DNA of 64,000 bases, from the NCBI RefSeq assembly GCF_029016485.1, contig NZ_CP092106.1, positions 2,108,001 through 2,172,000 of the forward strand, in the 5' to 3' direction. Below, piece by piece: positions 35,786 through 44,940 of the stretch. The translations under genes were made by a program, and so were the position numbers. Each line of letters starts with the position of its first letter. Position 1 is the first letter of the stretch. Under the pieces are notes generated by a model. It had not been told where the DNA came from. It saw only the letters and a program-made list of their open reading frames with translations, and did not search any database. Source of the DNA: Vibrio sp. JC009. Its GTDB lineage: Bacteria > Pseudomonadota > Gammaproteobacteria > Enterobacterales > Vibrionaceae.

Positions 35786-36870
35786 TATGACTTATCCTTT
35801 TTGCCTGGTCGTTTCTGCTGCTGACCGTTTTCAACCACCTTTGCACCGTCGCGCATATTGACAATACCCTGCACAACGATTCGCTCACCGATTTTCAGCC
35901 CCTTTTCGATCACCACTTCATTGCCGACACGAGCCCCCAGAATCACTTCCGTTTTATGTGCTTTACTGTTTTCGTCAATGATGTAGACATAACGCTTAGT
36001 ACCTGCGTATTGCAGAGCCTGAACAGGAATAATCGGCGCGGCCACAGGCGGGAATTCTAAATTAGCCGACATCAGCATGCCCGGCTTAAGCTTTTCGTCC
36101 TGATTAGAAAACTGTAAACGGACTCTCAGGTTCAGCGTTTCGCTGTTAATCCGGGTATCAATACCGGTAACAGAGCCGTTAAACACCTGGCCGGTCCAGG
36201 CATTTGAACTGGCTTTCACATTCATTCCCATGGAAATCAAAGAGAGATAGCGTTCCGGCACCTGAAGGTCTAACTGCATAACAGAAAGGTTATCCAGAGT
36301 TAACAGTTCGGTCCCGGCACTCACCATCTTGCCGCGGCTGAAATCGATAAAACCTGTGGTGCCATCAAAGGGTGCTGTAATATTGAGATAGCTCAGGTTT
36401 GCCTTTTCTGCAGCCAGTCGTGCTCTGGCAATTTCTACGCTGGCTTTCTGCGCATCAATTTCGGTCTGTGTTATCGCGCCCCTTTTCGCCAGCTTTTCAA
36501 ACTCTTTCAGTTTACGCTGTTCATCTTTCAGGTAGGCCTGCGCTTCTGCAAATGTCGCTTTGGTTTTATCGTCGTTAAGCCGAACCAGCAGATCACCATC
36601 TTTTACTTTCTGATTGGCCTTAACTTTGATCACATCGATTTTACCGGAGACTTCCGGTGATATAACCACGGACTCTTCTGCCTCAAGCTTGCCGATTAAA
36701 GTCAGAGACTGAGATATGTTATGAATTCCAACCGTTTCTGTGACAACCAGAGTGGTTCTTGCCTTTGACATTTTTTCTGCTTTGCCCTGACCGGCAGCAA
36801 CCACTTCAGGCGCTTCTGTTGCAATCAGGAGTGCTGATATACAGACAGCAATAAAGCTTAGTTTTTTCAT
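35785..36870 (-). CDS. RND periplasmic membrane-fusion protein
   Basis: 361 residues from the ATG at 36870, chosen because it gives a normal signal peptide (MKKLSFIAVCISALLIATEA); a TTG at 36888 adds six. Barrel-sandwich hybrid with SPEVSGKIDVIKVKANQKVKDGDLLVRL, an alpha-hairpin (about 105-165), then beta-barrel and membrane-proximal domains. No lipobox Cys after the signal, so it is probably a periplasmic protein. First gene of the pump operon. Confidence 0.92.
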   Translation of the reverse strand: MKKLSFIAVCISALLIATEAPEVVAAGQGKAEKMSKARTTLVVTETVGIHNISQSLTLIGKLEAEESVVISPEVSGKIDVIKVKANQKVKDGDLLVRLNDDKTKATFAEAQAYLKDEQRKLKEFEKLAKRGAITQTEIDAQKASVEIARARLAAEKANLSYLNITAPFDGTTGFIDFSRGKMVSAGTELLTLDNLSVMQLDLQVPERYLSLISMGMNVKASSNAWTGQVFNGSVTGIDTRINSETLNLRVRLQFSNQDEKLKPGMLMSANLEFPPVAAPIIPVQALQYAGTKRYVYIIDENSKAHKTEVILGARVGNEVVIEKGLKIGERIVVQGIVNMRDGAKVVENGQQQKRPGKKDKS

Positions 36871-37057
36871 TTTGGGGCTCTCAAACAATGGTTTACTCTA
36901 TTCTAACAACAAGTAACGCCGCTAACGTAAAGAAATGTAAAGGTTGGCTAAACCTAAGTAATGTCTTATTAAGGGTAATTTATCACCGACAAAATGTGCA
37001 CTTTTTAGCGTCTTTGCCCAAATTTGCAGCAACCGCGCCAAAATGCTAAGAAAATTC

Positions 37058-37085
37058 TTTACAGGCAAAGCGAGTTTGCTATTAT
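37058..37085 (+). promoter_or_regulatory. promoter of the tRNA-Tyr pair
   Basis: TTTACA and TATTAT with 16 bases between, followed by a GC-rich GCGCACC discriminator as expected for stringently controlled stable-RNA promoters. Confidence 0.65.
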
Positions 37086-37142
37086 GCGCACCTCACTTGA
37101 TGACGGTGTTGGGAAAACGGTCCTTAAGTATAAAAACGCCCT

Positions 37143-37227
<85 letters not shown>

Positions 37228-37298
37228 TTTTCTCTCAAATAGAGAATCAGCTTGATTGCTTGCGTTGGGAAAACAGCAGTTAAGGATAAAAATACCCT

Positions 37299-37383
<85 letters not shown>

Positions 37384-37389
37384 TCTTTC

Positions 37390-37417
37390 AAAGCCAGCTC
37401 ACTGAGCTGGCTTTTTT
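37390..37417 (+). terminator. terminator of the tRNA-Tyr operon
   Basis: AAAGCCAGCTC / GAGCTGGCTTT arms with an ACT loop and a run of T. Confidence 0.85.
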
Positions 37418-37459
37418 ATTGCCTTTCTATTTTATTATCAGCTCAACGTAAGATTGACA

Positions 37460-37475
37460 TGTGATTAACATCACG
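37460..37475. promoter_or_regulatory. CRP-like site
   Basis: TGTGA-TTAACA-TCACG, nine of ten consensus positions of TGTGA-N6-TCACA. It lies about 190 bases before the 99-residue gene at 37665. Confidence 0.5.
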
Positions 37476-37664
37476 CTTACATGCATTAACCTTAAATTAA
37501 CACTTTAGAGTTAGCCATCTAAAATCAAATTTAAATTCAATACCTTGCCAGCGATTCTTTGTCAGAAAGCCAAATAATGCTGATTTTTCGCACAGAGTTC
37601 ATCTTGCCCTGTTTAATTTATCGCCTATTCTTAATTTGAACATAGCCAACAGGGAGAGGCCAAT

Positions 37665-37964
37665 ATGACATTTTGCAAGAGATTATCTAAGGACGGATAC
37701 GACGCAATCTACGCACCACTGATGAATCGTGCCAGAAATGAGCGCAATACTGCCCATCAGGCAAACTTGTCTGAAGCTCAGTCTGACGATCAGAAAGAAG
37801 CGTGTGCCGGTCACTATATTGGCCCATGGCAGAGACTGTTAAAAGGCTGGATGGAAGGAAAAATCTGTAACCTGAGAGCAAGAAGATGCCTGCTGGCAGG
37901 AAACGTAATTAAAGATACTAAAGGCATAATTTTTGTTCCTGCCTATTCTGAGCAAACCGCATAA
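37665..37964 (+). CDS. small hypothetical protein
   Basis: 99 residues, preceded by GGGAGAGG at a good distance and followed by a terminator, so very likely a real gene. Basic, soluble, with three cysteines in the C-terminal half (EACAGHYIG, KICNLRARRCLLAG). No family recognised. A CRP-like site lies upstream. Confidence 0.7.
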   Translation: MTFCKRLSKDGYDAIYAPLMNRARNERNTAHQANLSEAQSDDQKEACAGHYIGPWQRLLKGWMEGKICNLRARRCLLAGNVIKDTKGIIFVPAYSEQTA

Positions 37965-37982
37965 TTTATCACTCCTTTTATA

Positions 37983-38012
37983 TGGCCCGATATCTCCGGG
38001 CCATTACTTTTT
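37983..38012 (+). terminator. terminator after the 99-residue gene
   Basis: TGGCCCG / CGGGCCA arms with a 7-base loop followed by TTACTTTTTC. Confidence 0.75.
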
Positions 38013-38114
38013 CTAATCCTTTGCCATACATTTAGTAACAATTACATTTCACTGTAAAATGGTAAAATATCTAACTCATAAATCTAATAATTAACACTTG
38101 AGCGAGATATTATT

Positions 38115-39587
38115 ATGTGGAATAGATTAAATGGCTCCATGATGTTCTGTCAGGCCATGTTTGGCTTATCATACTACGGCGTCATGATCATCCTGACCCG
38201 TTTCTTCCTGGAAGAGCTGAACTATAGCGAAGCTGACACCATGATGGTGGTGGGTGCTTTCTCAGCTATCGGGCCCCTTTTTGCTATAGCCGGTGGCTTT
38301 ATCGCAGATAAATTCCTCGGCGCCTACCGGTCTCTGACCATTGCGTATCTGGGGTTTGTATCAGGTTACGTACTGCTGCTACTGGGCGCTTCAACATTAA
38401 ATGTGCCAATGAGCCTTTGCGGTATCGCACTGGCAAGTTATGCAAGGGGCCTGATGTCACCTTCTTATCCAAGTCTCTACAAGCGTACCTTCGCCACTGA
38501 AGAGAACTTTGAAAACGGTTATCCGGTCAATTATTCCGTCAATAACCTTGGTGCTCTGATCGGCCAGTATATGTTCCCTATGCTGGTACTGACCATCGGC
38601 TTCTACGGCAGCTTTATGCTTTCAGCGATCCTGGCTGGCCTGGCTCTGTTTACCCTGATTAGTTTCAGAAATCCGTTGAAGAAAGTGGCAGCGGAGATCG
38701 ATCAGGCTTCAGTTTCTGCAAAGAACTGGGGGCTGTTTATGGTGACATCTGCCGCCATGATTGGTCTGGTATTCTTTATGTTCTCCAACATGGATGTGGG
38801 CAAAAATATCGTTTACGCCATCGGTGCTGTCGCTATTATCTACTTCATCTCACTGATGTTTAAAGCCGGAAAATCCGATGCACTGAAGATGGGCACCATA
38901 CTTATCATGTTTGTACTGGCCACGGCTTTCCTTGTCTATTACGGTCAGATGATGACTTCCATGACTATGGTCACCATCAACACGATGCGCGGCGATCTGT
39001 TCGGTATCATCCCGATAGCACCGGAAGGCTCCATGGCGATGAACCCGCTCTGGTGTATGGTTGCAGGTCCTGTGATTTCCATACTCTTTTCAAGCCTTGA
39101 AAAGCGCGGCATTAATTTCTCCACCGCAACAAAGGTAAGCTTCTCCTTCATCCTGACGGCGATTGCCTTTGGCACTCTGACCGTTGCCGTTCTCACCGTG
39201 GGTGAAGATGTGATTATTCGTCCGGAGGTTTTCCTGGTAATTCACTTCTTCCTTGCATTTGGCGAAGTTATTGTCGGTAGTCTGGTAGTTGCGTTTATTC
39301 TTTCTGTAACGCCAAAGCATATCGAGAATTTCTCAGTAAGCCTGTATTCAGTTGCAATTGCATTAAGTGGCATTGTTGGTGCAGTGTTCTCTACCTCTAT
39401 CGCTTTAGAGAAAGGTCAGGAAATCTCCCAGGAAATCGTGCAAACTGTCTATGGTGATTACTTTAAACTGCTGACCATACTGGCTATTGTCATGGTCGGT
39501 GTGGCTTTACTGGCGTCTGTTATCATCCGTAAAATGCTGAAAAAAGCCGAAGACGAATCACTGCAGATAGAACTGTCTGAGGCATAA
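38115..39587 (+). CDS. POT-family (MFS) transporter, peptide-permease-like
   Basis: 490 residues with about 12-14 helices. The N-terminal GLSYYGVMIILTRFF and the NYSVNNLGALIG segment correspond to the ExxERFxYYG and PTR2 signatures of proton-dependent oligopeptide transporters, but both are divergent: the ExxER glutamates are absent. Family membership is fairly clear, but the substrate may not be a di/tripeptide. Monocistronic; a Tn5-ended miniature element lies 25 bases downstream. Confidence 0.8.
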   Translation: MWNRLNGSMMFCQAMFGLSYYGVMIILTRFFLEELNYSEADTMMVVGAFSAIGPLFAIAGGFIADKFLGAYRSLTIAYLGFVSGYVLLLLGASTLNVPMSLCGIALASYARGLMSPSYPSLYKRTFATEENFENGYPVNYSVNNLGALIGQYMFPMLVLTIGFYGSFMLSAILAGLALFTLISFRNPLKKVAAEIDQASVSAKNWGLFMVTSAAMIGLVFFMFSNMDVGKNIVYAIGAVAIIYFISLMFKAGKSDALKMGTILIMFVLATAFLVYYGQMMTSMTMVTINTMRGDLFGIIPIAPEGSMAMNPLWCMVAGPVISILFSSLEKRGINFSTATKVSFSFILTAIAFGTLTVAVLTVGEDVIIRPEVFLVIHFFLAFGEVIVGSLVVAFILSVTPKHIENFSVSLYSVAIALSGIVGAVFSTSIALEKGQEISQEIVQTVYGDYFKLLTILAIVMVGVALLASVIIRKMLKKAEDESLQIELSEA

Positions 39588-39612
39588 GAATGTAGTCAGC
39601 CAGCCTGTAACC

Positions 39613-39874
39613 CTGACTCTTGTACACAAATATTAAAGTGACCAGAGAACGGTTCTCCCCCTTGAGTGAAAGGCCTAAGTGGTTGATAAAGCTAACAGAA
39701 GGGGGAGTTAGAGGGGGTTGGTTATGCCATGTATGGTTAAACCACCAAAACTTAACCTCATGAGAAACAACCCCTCCCAGCCTCCCCTTCGATGCTACTT
39801 CTTCGAAAATCCGTCCTTTCGAGGCTAAGGGGAGGAGCATTCTTTGGCTTCTTAAACTTGTGTATAAGAGTCAG
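39613..39874 (+). mobile_element. Tn5-ended miniature element, copy B (intact, with target duplication)
   Basis: 262 bases. The right end read inward is CTGACTCTTATACACAAGT, identical to the 19-base Tn5/IS50 outside end; the left end differs at two positions. A perfect 9-base direct repeat CCTGTAACC flanks it (39604-39612 and 39875-39883), the duplication size of IS50-group transposases. It encodes no protein, so it is a non-autonomous element needing a transposase in trans. Copy A lies at 31779. Confidence 0.9.
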
Positions 39875-40035
39875 CCTGTAACCCCTAAAAAACACCTTTT
39901 TCCCAAAAATAAAACCACCTTCCCTCTTATCTCTCATTTTTATTTATACATATCTGCTAAGCTCATACTTGCATATGCGATGATTGCTTTTTAATCATCA
40001 CTCTTCTGCATTTACTTATAATAAGCTGATTAGCA

Positions 40036-40848
40036 ATGAAAAATAAAATACTACTCCCGGTTGGTCTTGCTGCTCTGCTCTATGCATTGCTTTTACTGTC
40101 AGGGGCTGGCAATGCACTTCTTAGCTGGATAAACGGCAACGAGAAGTACGAAATTTACTATCTGCTGTTCTCACTCTGTGTGGCCAGCTTTTTCGCTCTC
40201 TTTATTACAGCGAAAGATAAAGCTGCGCTTATTCGCGAGATCGAGGTTCTCTCTGCGGAAATCAAACTTATCCGCAAAAATGAAAGCGAATTGAATCTGC
40301 TAAAAAGAGAGCTGCTGGACTCCAACAAGAAGTTTGAAGAACTGATAGAAATTGACCCGCTTACCGCCTGTCTGAACCGGCGTTCCTTTCAAAGCAGACT
40401 GGAAGAATATATCTACAACGCAAAGCGGTACGATCACAATATCTGCTGCGTAATGGCGGATATCGACCACTTTAAGAGCATCAATGATACCTACGGTCAT
40501 CTGGTTGGGGATGAAGTGCTGAAAGGTATTGCGACAATACTACGCACCCATGTAAGAAAGGGAGACTGCGTCTGCCGTTACGGCGGCGAAGAGTTCTGTA
40601 TTATTCTCCCTTATACCAGTGGTGCGGATGCCCATAATCTGGTGGAAAGAATTCGCGAATCGGTTCAGGTATTTAAACTATCTGATTTTAATGTGACGGC
40701 GAGTTTTGGTGTTTCGTCTTTAGAATACGGCTTAGAAGATTCGGCATCCCTGTTGTCAGCTGCGGATAAGGCACTTTATGAAGCGAAAGAAACAGGGCGG
40801 AATAAAGTGGTCAGCAGCAACGAACTGGAACTGGCACCTCAGGTTTAG
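40036..40848 (+). CDS. two-helix membrane diguanylate cyclase
   Basis: 270 residues. Two membrane helices (about 6-25 and 40-60) with a very short periplasmic loop, a coiled coil (about 63-105), and a GGDEF domain with intact RYGGEEF. RKGD five residues before it fits the RxxD inhibitory site. No sensor domain, so activity may be set by expression or membrane partners. Confidence 0.92.
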   Translation: MKNKILLPVGLAALLYALLLLSGAGNALLSWINGNEKYEIYYLLFSLCVASFFALFITAKDKAALIREIEVLSAEIKLIRKNESELNLLKRELLDSNKKFEELIEIDPLTACLNRRSFQSRLEEYIYNAKRYDHNICCVMADIDHFKSINDTYGHLVGDEVLKGIATILRTHVRKGDCVCRYGGEEFCIILPYTSGADAHNLVERIRESVQVFKLSDFNVTASFGVSSLEYGLEDSASLLSAADKALYEAKETGRNKVVSSNELELAPQV

Positions 40849-40866
40849 GCTCCAGACTCCCGGGCG

Positions 40867-40898
40867 AAAAAAAGCGCGGCTCCGAAGAGACCGCGCTT
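40867..40898 (-). terminator. terminator of the opp operon
   Basis: Minus strand GCGCGGTCTC / GGAGCCGCGC stem with a short loop followed by seven T. Starts about 24 bases after the oppF stop. Confidence 0.85.
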
Positions 40899-40921
40899 AA
40901 GCCCGTCACAGGCTGAATTTA

Positions 40922-41929
40922 TTAAACGCTGACATGCAGACAGGACACAGCGTGTACATCATTACCCTGAATCTGAGGCTTAGTCTTCGCGCACTCTTCA
41001 GTCGCTTTTGGACAGCGTGTTCTGAACACACAGCCAGACGGAGGACTGATTGGCGAAGGAAGATCACCTTCCAGCATCTGAATCTCTTTGTTGCGCTCAA
41101 TTTCCGGATCAGGAATTGGTACCGCTGACATCAGTGCCGTTGTATATGGGTGCTTAGGGTTAGCGAACAGTGCATCTGCTTCACCAAGTTCTACTGCGTT
41201 ACCCAGATACATTACCAGTACACGATCAGAGATATGCTTAACCACAGAAAGGTCGTGAGCGATGAATACAAGGCTCAGGCCCAGCTCTTGCTGCAGCTCT
41301 TTAAGCAGGTTAACCACCTGTGCCTGAATCGATACGTCCAGTGCGGATACAGGTTCGTCACAGATAATCATCTTAGGCTTAAGGATAAGCGCACGTGCAA
41401 TGCCGATACGCTGACACTGACCACCAGAGAACTCGTGCGGATAACGGTTGATAACGTTAGGCAGCAGACCTACCTTCGCCATCATCTCTTTAACGCGGTC
41501 TTTCACTTCCTGCTTGGAAAGCTCTGGATAGAACGTCTGTAGCGGCTCAGCGATGATGTCACCCACTGTCATACGAGGGTTCAGAGAAGCCAGAGGATCC
41601 TGGAAAATCATCTGAATCTCTTTACGGGTTTCACGGCGCTGAACATCTTTCATCTTAGTCAGATCCTGACCAAGCCAGAGAACTTCACCGTCAGTCGCTT
41701 CTACCAGGCCGATAATCGCACGGGCAAAAGTAGACTTACCACAACCGGACTCACCAACTACACCAAGTGTTTCACCTTCGTAAAGGTGTACATTTACGCC
41801 ATCAACCGCTTTCAGGTTAGAAGGCTTAGACCATGGCCATGCTGATTTTGAAGCAATGCTGAAGTGAACCTTCAGATCTTTAACATCAAGAAGCAGCTTT
41901 TTGTTGTTTGCTTTTGTCTCTAAACTCAT
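40922..41929 (-). CDS. oppF: oligopeptide ABC transporter ATPase OppF
   Basis: 335 residues from the ATG at 41929, which overlaps the oppD stop as ATGA. Walker A GESGCGKST, signature FSGGQCQRIGIARAL, Walker B MIICDEPVSALD, and the C-terminal oligopeptide/dipeptide extension (VFRTRCPKA). Energises peptide uptake with OppD. Last gene of oppABCDF. Confidence 0.95.
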   Translation of the reverse strand: MSLETKANNKKLLLDVKDLKVHFSIASKSAWPWSKPSNLKAVDGVNVHLYEGETLGVVGESGCGKSTFARAIIGLVEATDGEVLWLGQDLTKMKDVQRRETRKEIQMIFQDPLASLNPRMTVGDIIAEPLQTFYPELSKQEVKDRVKEMMAKVGLLPNVINRYPHEFSGGQCQRIGIARALILKPKMIICDEPVSALDVSIQAQVVNLLKELQQELGLSLVFIAHDLSVVKHISDRVLVMYLGNAVELGEADALFANPKHPYTTALMSAVPIPDPEIERNKEIQMLEGDLPSPISPPSGCVFRTRCPKATEECAKTKPQIQGNDVHAVSCLHVSV

Positions 41930-42897
41930 TTCTTCCAAGCCTCCCAATCAGAAAAACATGCACGCTGACGACCATCGCCAAATGGCGTCAGGATCGGCGC
42001 TTCTTTCTTACAGCGGTCCATTACACGGTGGCAACGCTCCTGATAAGGACAGCCTGGTGGAAGACGCAGAAGGTTTGGCGGGTTACCCGGAATCGTCGGC
42101 AGAATCTCACCTTCGGTATCCAGACGAGGAATCGCTTTGAGCAGACCTTCAGCATACGGGTGGCTCGGGTTGTAGAAGATCTCATCTACAGTGCCGTATT
42201 CCATGGTACGACCTGCGTACATAACCAGAACCTTGTCACAGGAACCGGCTACCACACCAAGGTCGTGAGTAATCATGATGATTGCTGTGTTGAATTCTTG
42301 TTTAAGCTCGTTCAACAGATCCATGATCTGAGCCTGAACGGTTACGTCCAGTGCTGTTGTTGGCTCATCCGCAATAAGCAGCTTAGGACGACACAGAAGT
42401 GCCATCGCAATCATTACACGCTGACGCATACCGCCTGAGAACTCATGCGGGTACATAGTGATACGCTTACGTGCTTCAGGGATTTTCACCGCCTCAAGCA
42501 TGCGTACAGACTCTTCAAACGCCTCTGCTTTACCCATGCCTTTGTGAAGCATCAATACTTCCATTAGCTGGTCACTCACCTTCATGTAAGGGTTAAGTGA
42601 GGTCATCGGGTCCTGGAAGATCATAGCGATCTGCTCGGAGCGAACCTTGTTCAGCTCTTTTTCAGGCAGGTTCAGGATCTCTTTGCCTTCGAACTTAGCA
42701 CTACCTTTGATAATACCGTTCTTAGCCAGCAGGCCCATGATGGCGAATACAGTCTGAGATTTACCCGAACCAGACTCACCTACGATACCCAGAGTTTCAC
42801 CCTGATTCAGGGAGAAATTTAAATCGTTTACTGCGGTTACGATACCATCTTGGGTGGTAAATTCGACGCGCAGATCTTTGACATCTAATAAGCTCAT
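41926..42897 (-). CDS. oppD: oligopeptide ABC transporter ATPase OppD
   Basis: 323 residues. Walker A GESGSGKSQ, signature FSGGMRQRVMIAMAL, Walker B LLIADEPTTALD, and the C-terminal peptide-transporter extension with GCPYQERC, whose cysteines bind an Fe-S cluster in some homologues. Pairs with OppF. Confidence 0.95.
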   Translation of the reverse strand: MSLLDVKDLRVEFTTQDGIVTAVNDLNFSLNQGETLGIVGESGSGKSQTVFAIMGLLAKNGIIKGSAKFEGKEILNLPEKELNKVRSEQIAMIFQDPMTSLNPYMKVSDQLMEVLMLHKGMGKAEAFEESVRMLEAVKIPEARKRITMYPHEFSGGMRQRVMIAMALLCRPKLLIADEPTTALDVTVQAQIMDLLNELKQEFNTAIIMITHDLGVVAGSCDKVLVMYAGRTMEYGTVDEIFYNPSHPYAEGLLKAIPRLDTEGEILPTIPGNPPNLLRLPPGCPYQERCHRVMDRCKKEAPILTPFGDGRQRACFSDWEAWKK

Positions 42898-42915
42898 TAT
42901 TCTTTCCAGTTTCTA

Positions 42916-43818
42916 TTATCTATCTTTCGGATCCAACGCGTCACGAAGACCGTCGCCCACATAGTTAAAGCAGAATAGTGTTACAACCATGAATGCCGCA
43001 GGGAACATCAGCTGCCAGATAGCAACTTCCATTGTCTGCGAACCTTCCTGAAGCAGTGCGCCCCAGCTGGTCATAGGCTCTTGTACACCAAGGCCAAGGA
43101 AAGATAGGAAAGATTCAGTCAGAATCATGCTTGGGATAAGCAGTGTTGAATAAACCGCAACGATACCCAGTACGTTAGGTACAATGTGACGGGTAATGAT
43201 TCTCCAGTTGCTTACACCACAAACGTGTGCCGCTTCGATAAACTCTTTGCTGCGCAGGCTCAGTGTCTGACCACGTACGATACGCGCCATATCCAACCAT
43301 GCGATGGCACCGATAGCAACAAACATCAGGATGATGTTACGGCCAAAGAAGGTCACCAGTACGATAACCAGGAACATAAACGGCACAGCGTAAAGGATTT
43401 CCAGAACACGCATCATTATGCGGTCTGTACGGCCGCCAATAAAGCCAGATGTTGCGCCATAAAGTGTACCGATAAGAACCGCTACAAATGCGCCCAGTAC
43501 ACCAACCATAAGCGAGATACGTCCGCCTACCAGAGTACGAACATACAAATCACGGCCCAGGCTGTCAGTACCAAAAATGTGCTCCGCAGAAGGTGCCGCG
43601 TGCAGTGCATACCAGTCAGTATCGTCGTAGGCAAACTCTGCAATCATTGGCAGAAAGATAACGCCAAGCGTCATCACTAACAAAATAGCAAGGCTCACCA
43701 TCGCCGCTTTGTTGCGCATAAAGCGGATACGGGCGTCTTGCCACAAACTACGGCCTTCAATTTCCAGATTCTCTGCAAACTTCTCGACCGCTTCAAGATT
43801 CTCTTTTTTCGTTAACAT
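42916..43818 (-). CDS. oppC: oligopeptide ABC transporter permease OppC
   Basis: 300 residues from the ATG at 43818 (GGAGCGG upstream); the longer open frame overlaps oppB and is unlikely. N-terminal helix, five further helices, and the EAA permease loop (EAAHVCGVSNWRIITRHIVPN). Confidence 0.94.
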   Translation of the reverse strand: MLTKKENLEAVEKFAENLEIEGRSLWQDARIRFMRNKAAMVSLAILLVMTLGVIFLPMIAEFAYDDTDWYALHAAPSAEHIFGTDSLGRDLYVRTLVGGRISLMVGVLGAFVAVLIGTLYGATSGFIGGRTDRIMMRVLEILYAVPFMFLVIVLVTFFGRNIILMFVAIGAIAWLDMARIVRGQTLSLRSKEFIEAAHVCGVSNWRIITRHIVPNVLGIVAVYSTLLIPSMILTESFLSFLGLGVQEPMTSWGALLQEGSQTMEVAIWQLMFPAAFMVVTLFCFNYVGDGLRDALDPKDR

Positions 43819-43834
43819 TGTTTCCGCTCCCCAA

Positions 43835-44755
43835 TTAGTAACGAATTTTCGGGTCGATTGTCGCAAGTAAGATATCAACAATAGTGTTGAACAGGATAAA
43901 CAGGAAACCAATCAGAATGGTTACACCCATTACCAGCGAGTAATCACGGTTAAATGCAGCGTTAACGAACAGCTTACCGATGCCCGGCAGGCCAAAAATA
44001 GTTTCGATAACAACAGAGCCGGTGATGATACCTACAAACGCAGGGCCCATATAAGAAACGACCGGAAGCATTGCAGGCTTCAGTGCATGCTTAACAACAA
44101 TGTACGGATAGCTCAGACCTTTAGCCCGTGCAGTACGGATAAAGTTACTGTTTAGCGTTTCGATCATACTGCCGCGTGTGATACGGGCGAAGGTTGCGAT
44201 GTACAGGAAAGACATCGCCAGTACAGGCAGTGCCATGTAATAAAGAGAGCCGTCATGCCAGCCACCCGCAGGCAGCCACCCTAAATTCAGGGCGAAGATA
44301 TAGATCAGTACCGGGGCAAATACGAAAGACGGCATAACCACCCCGACCATGGCGGTGGCCATGACAATATAATCAAACCAGGTGTTTTGCCGCAGAGCCG
44401 CTATGGTTCCGACGAACACCCCCATGATGACAGTGAAGATAAATGCAACCGAACCAACTTTAGCCGATACAGGAAGCGCACCGGAGATCAATTCGTTTAC
44501 TGAGAAATCTTTATATTTGAACGACGGACCGAAGTCGCCCTTCAGAATATTGGTCAGATAAGTGAAGTACTGCTCATGAACCGGCTTATCCAGTCCGTAC
44601 TTAGCGTTAATGTTAGCCATTACTTCCGGTGGAAGCGGACGCTCAGTAGAAAAAGGGTTACCCGGTGCAAAGCGCATTAGGAAAAATGATACCGTAATCA
44701 ACACCAACATTGTCGGGATTGCTTCGAATATCCGTTTTGCGATGAATTTAAACAT
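43835..44755 (-). CDS. oppB: oligopeptide ABC transporter permease OppB
   Basis: 306 residues, six helices, N-terminal MFKFIAKRIFEAIPTMLVL and EAA-type loop (RTARAKGLSYPYIVVKHALK). Forms the membrane pore with OppC. Separated from oppA by a hairpin that should lower its expression relative to oppA. Confidence 0.95.
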   Translation of the reverse strand: MFKFIAKRIFEAIPTMLVLITVSFFLMRFAPGNPFSTERPLPPEVMANINAKYGLDKPVHEQYFTYLTNILKGDFGPSFKYKDFSVNELISGALPVSAKVGSVAFIFTVIMGVFVGTIAALRQNTWFDYIVMATAMVGVVMPSFVFAPVLIYIFALNLGWLPAGGWHDGSLYYMALPVLAMSFLYIATFARITRGSMIETLNSNFIRTARAKGLSYPYIVVKHALKPAMLPVVSYMGPAFVGIITGSVVIETIFGLPGIGKLFVNAAFNRDYSLVMGVTILIGFLFILFNTIVDILLATIDPKIRY

Positions 44756-44885
44756 AAACTCACTCTATTGTTTTACAGTCTGTGACGATTGTGCCTTTCT
44801 ATTTAGATAACTACCGTGAATCACAGTGGCTATCGAACTAGTTGGGCGGTTATTGTTTTAAAATGAAAAAGTTTTAAAACGAAAA

Positions 44886-44915
44886 AAGACGCTGCATGTG
44901 TCACCACATGCAGTG
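44886..44915 (-). terminator. attenuating hairpin between oppA and oppB
   Basis: CTGCATGTG / CACATGCAG perfect arms with a TCAC loop, followed on the minus strand by GTCTTTTTTCG. It would let abundant oppA mRNA end here while some polymerases read on into oppB. Confidence 0.75.
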
Positions 44916-44940
44916 TCAGTAATTTATTATTATTTAAAGA

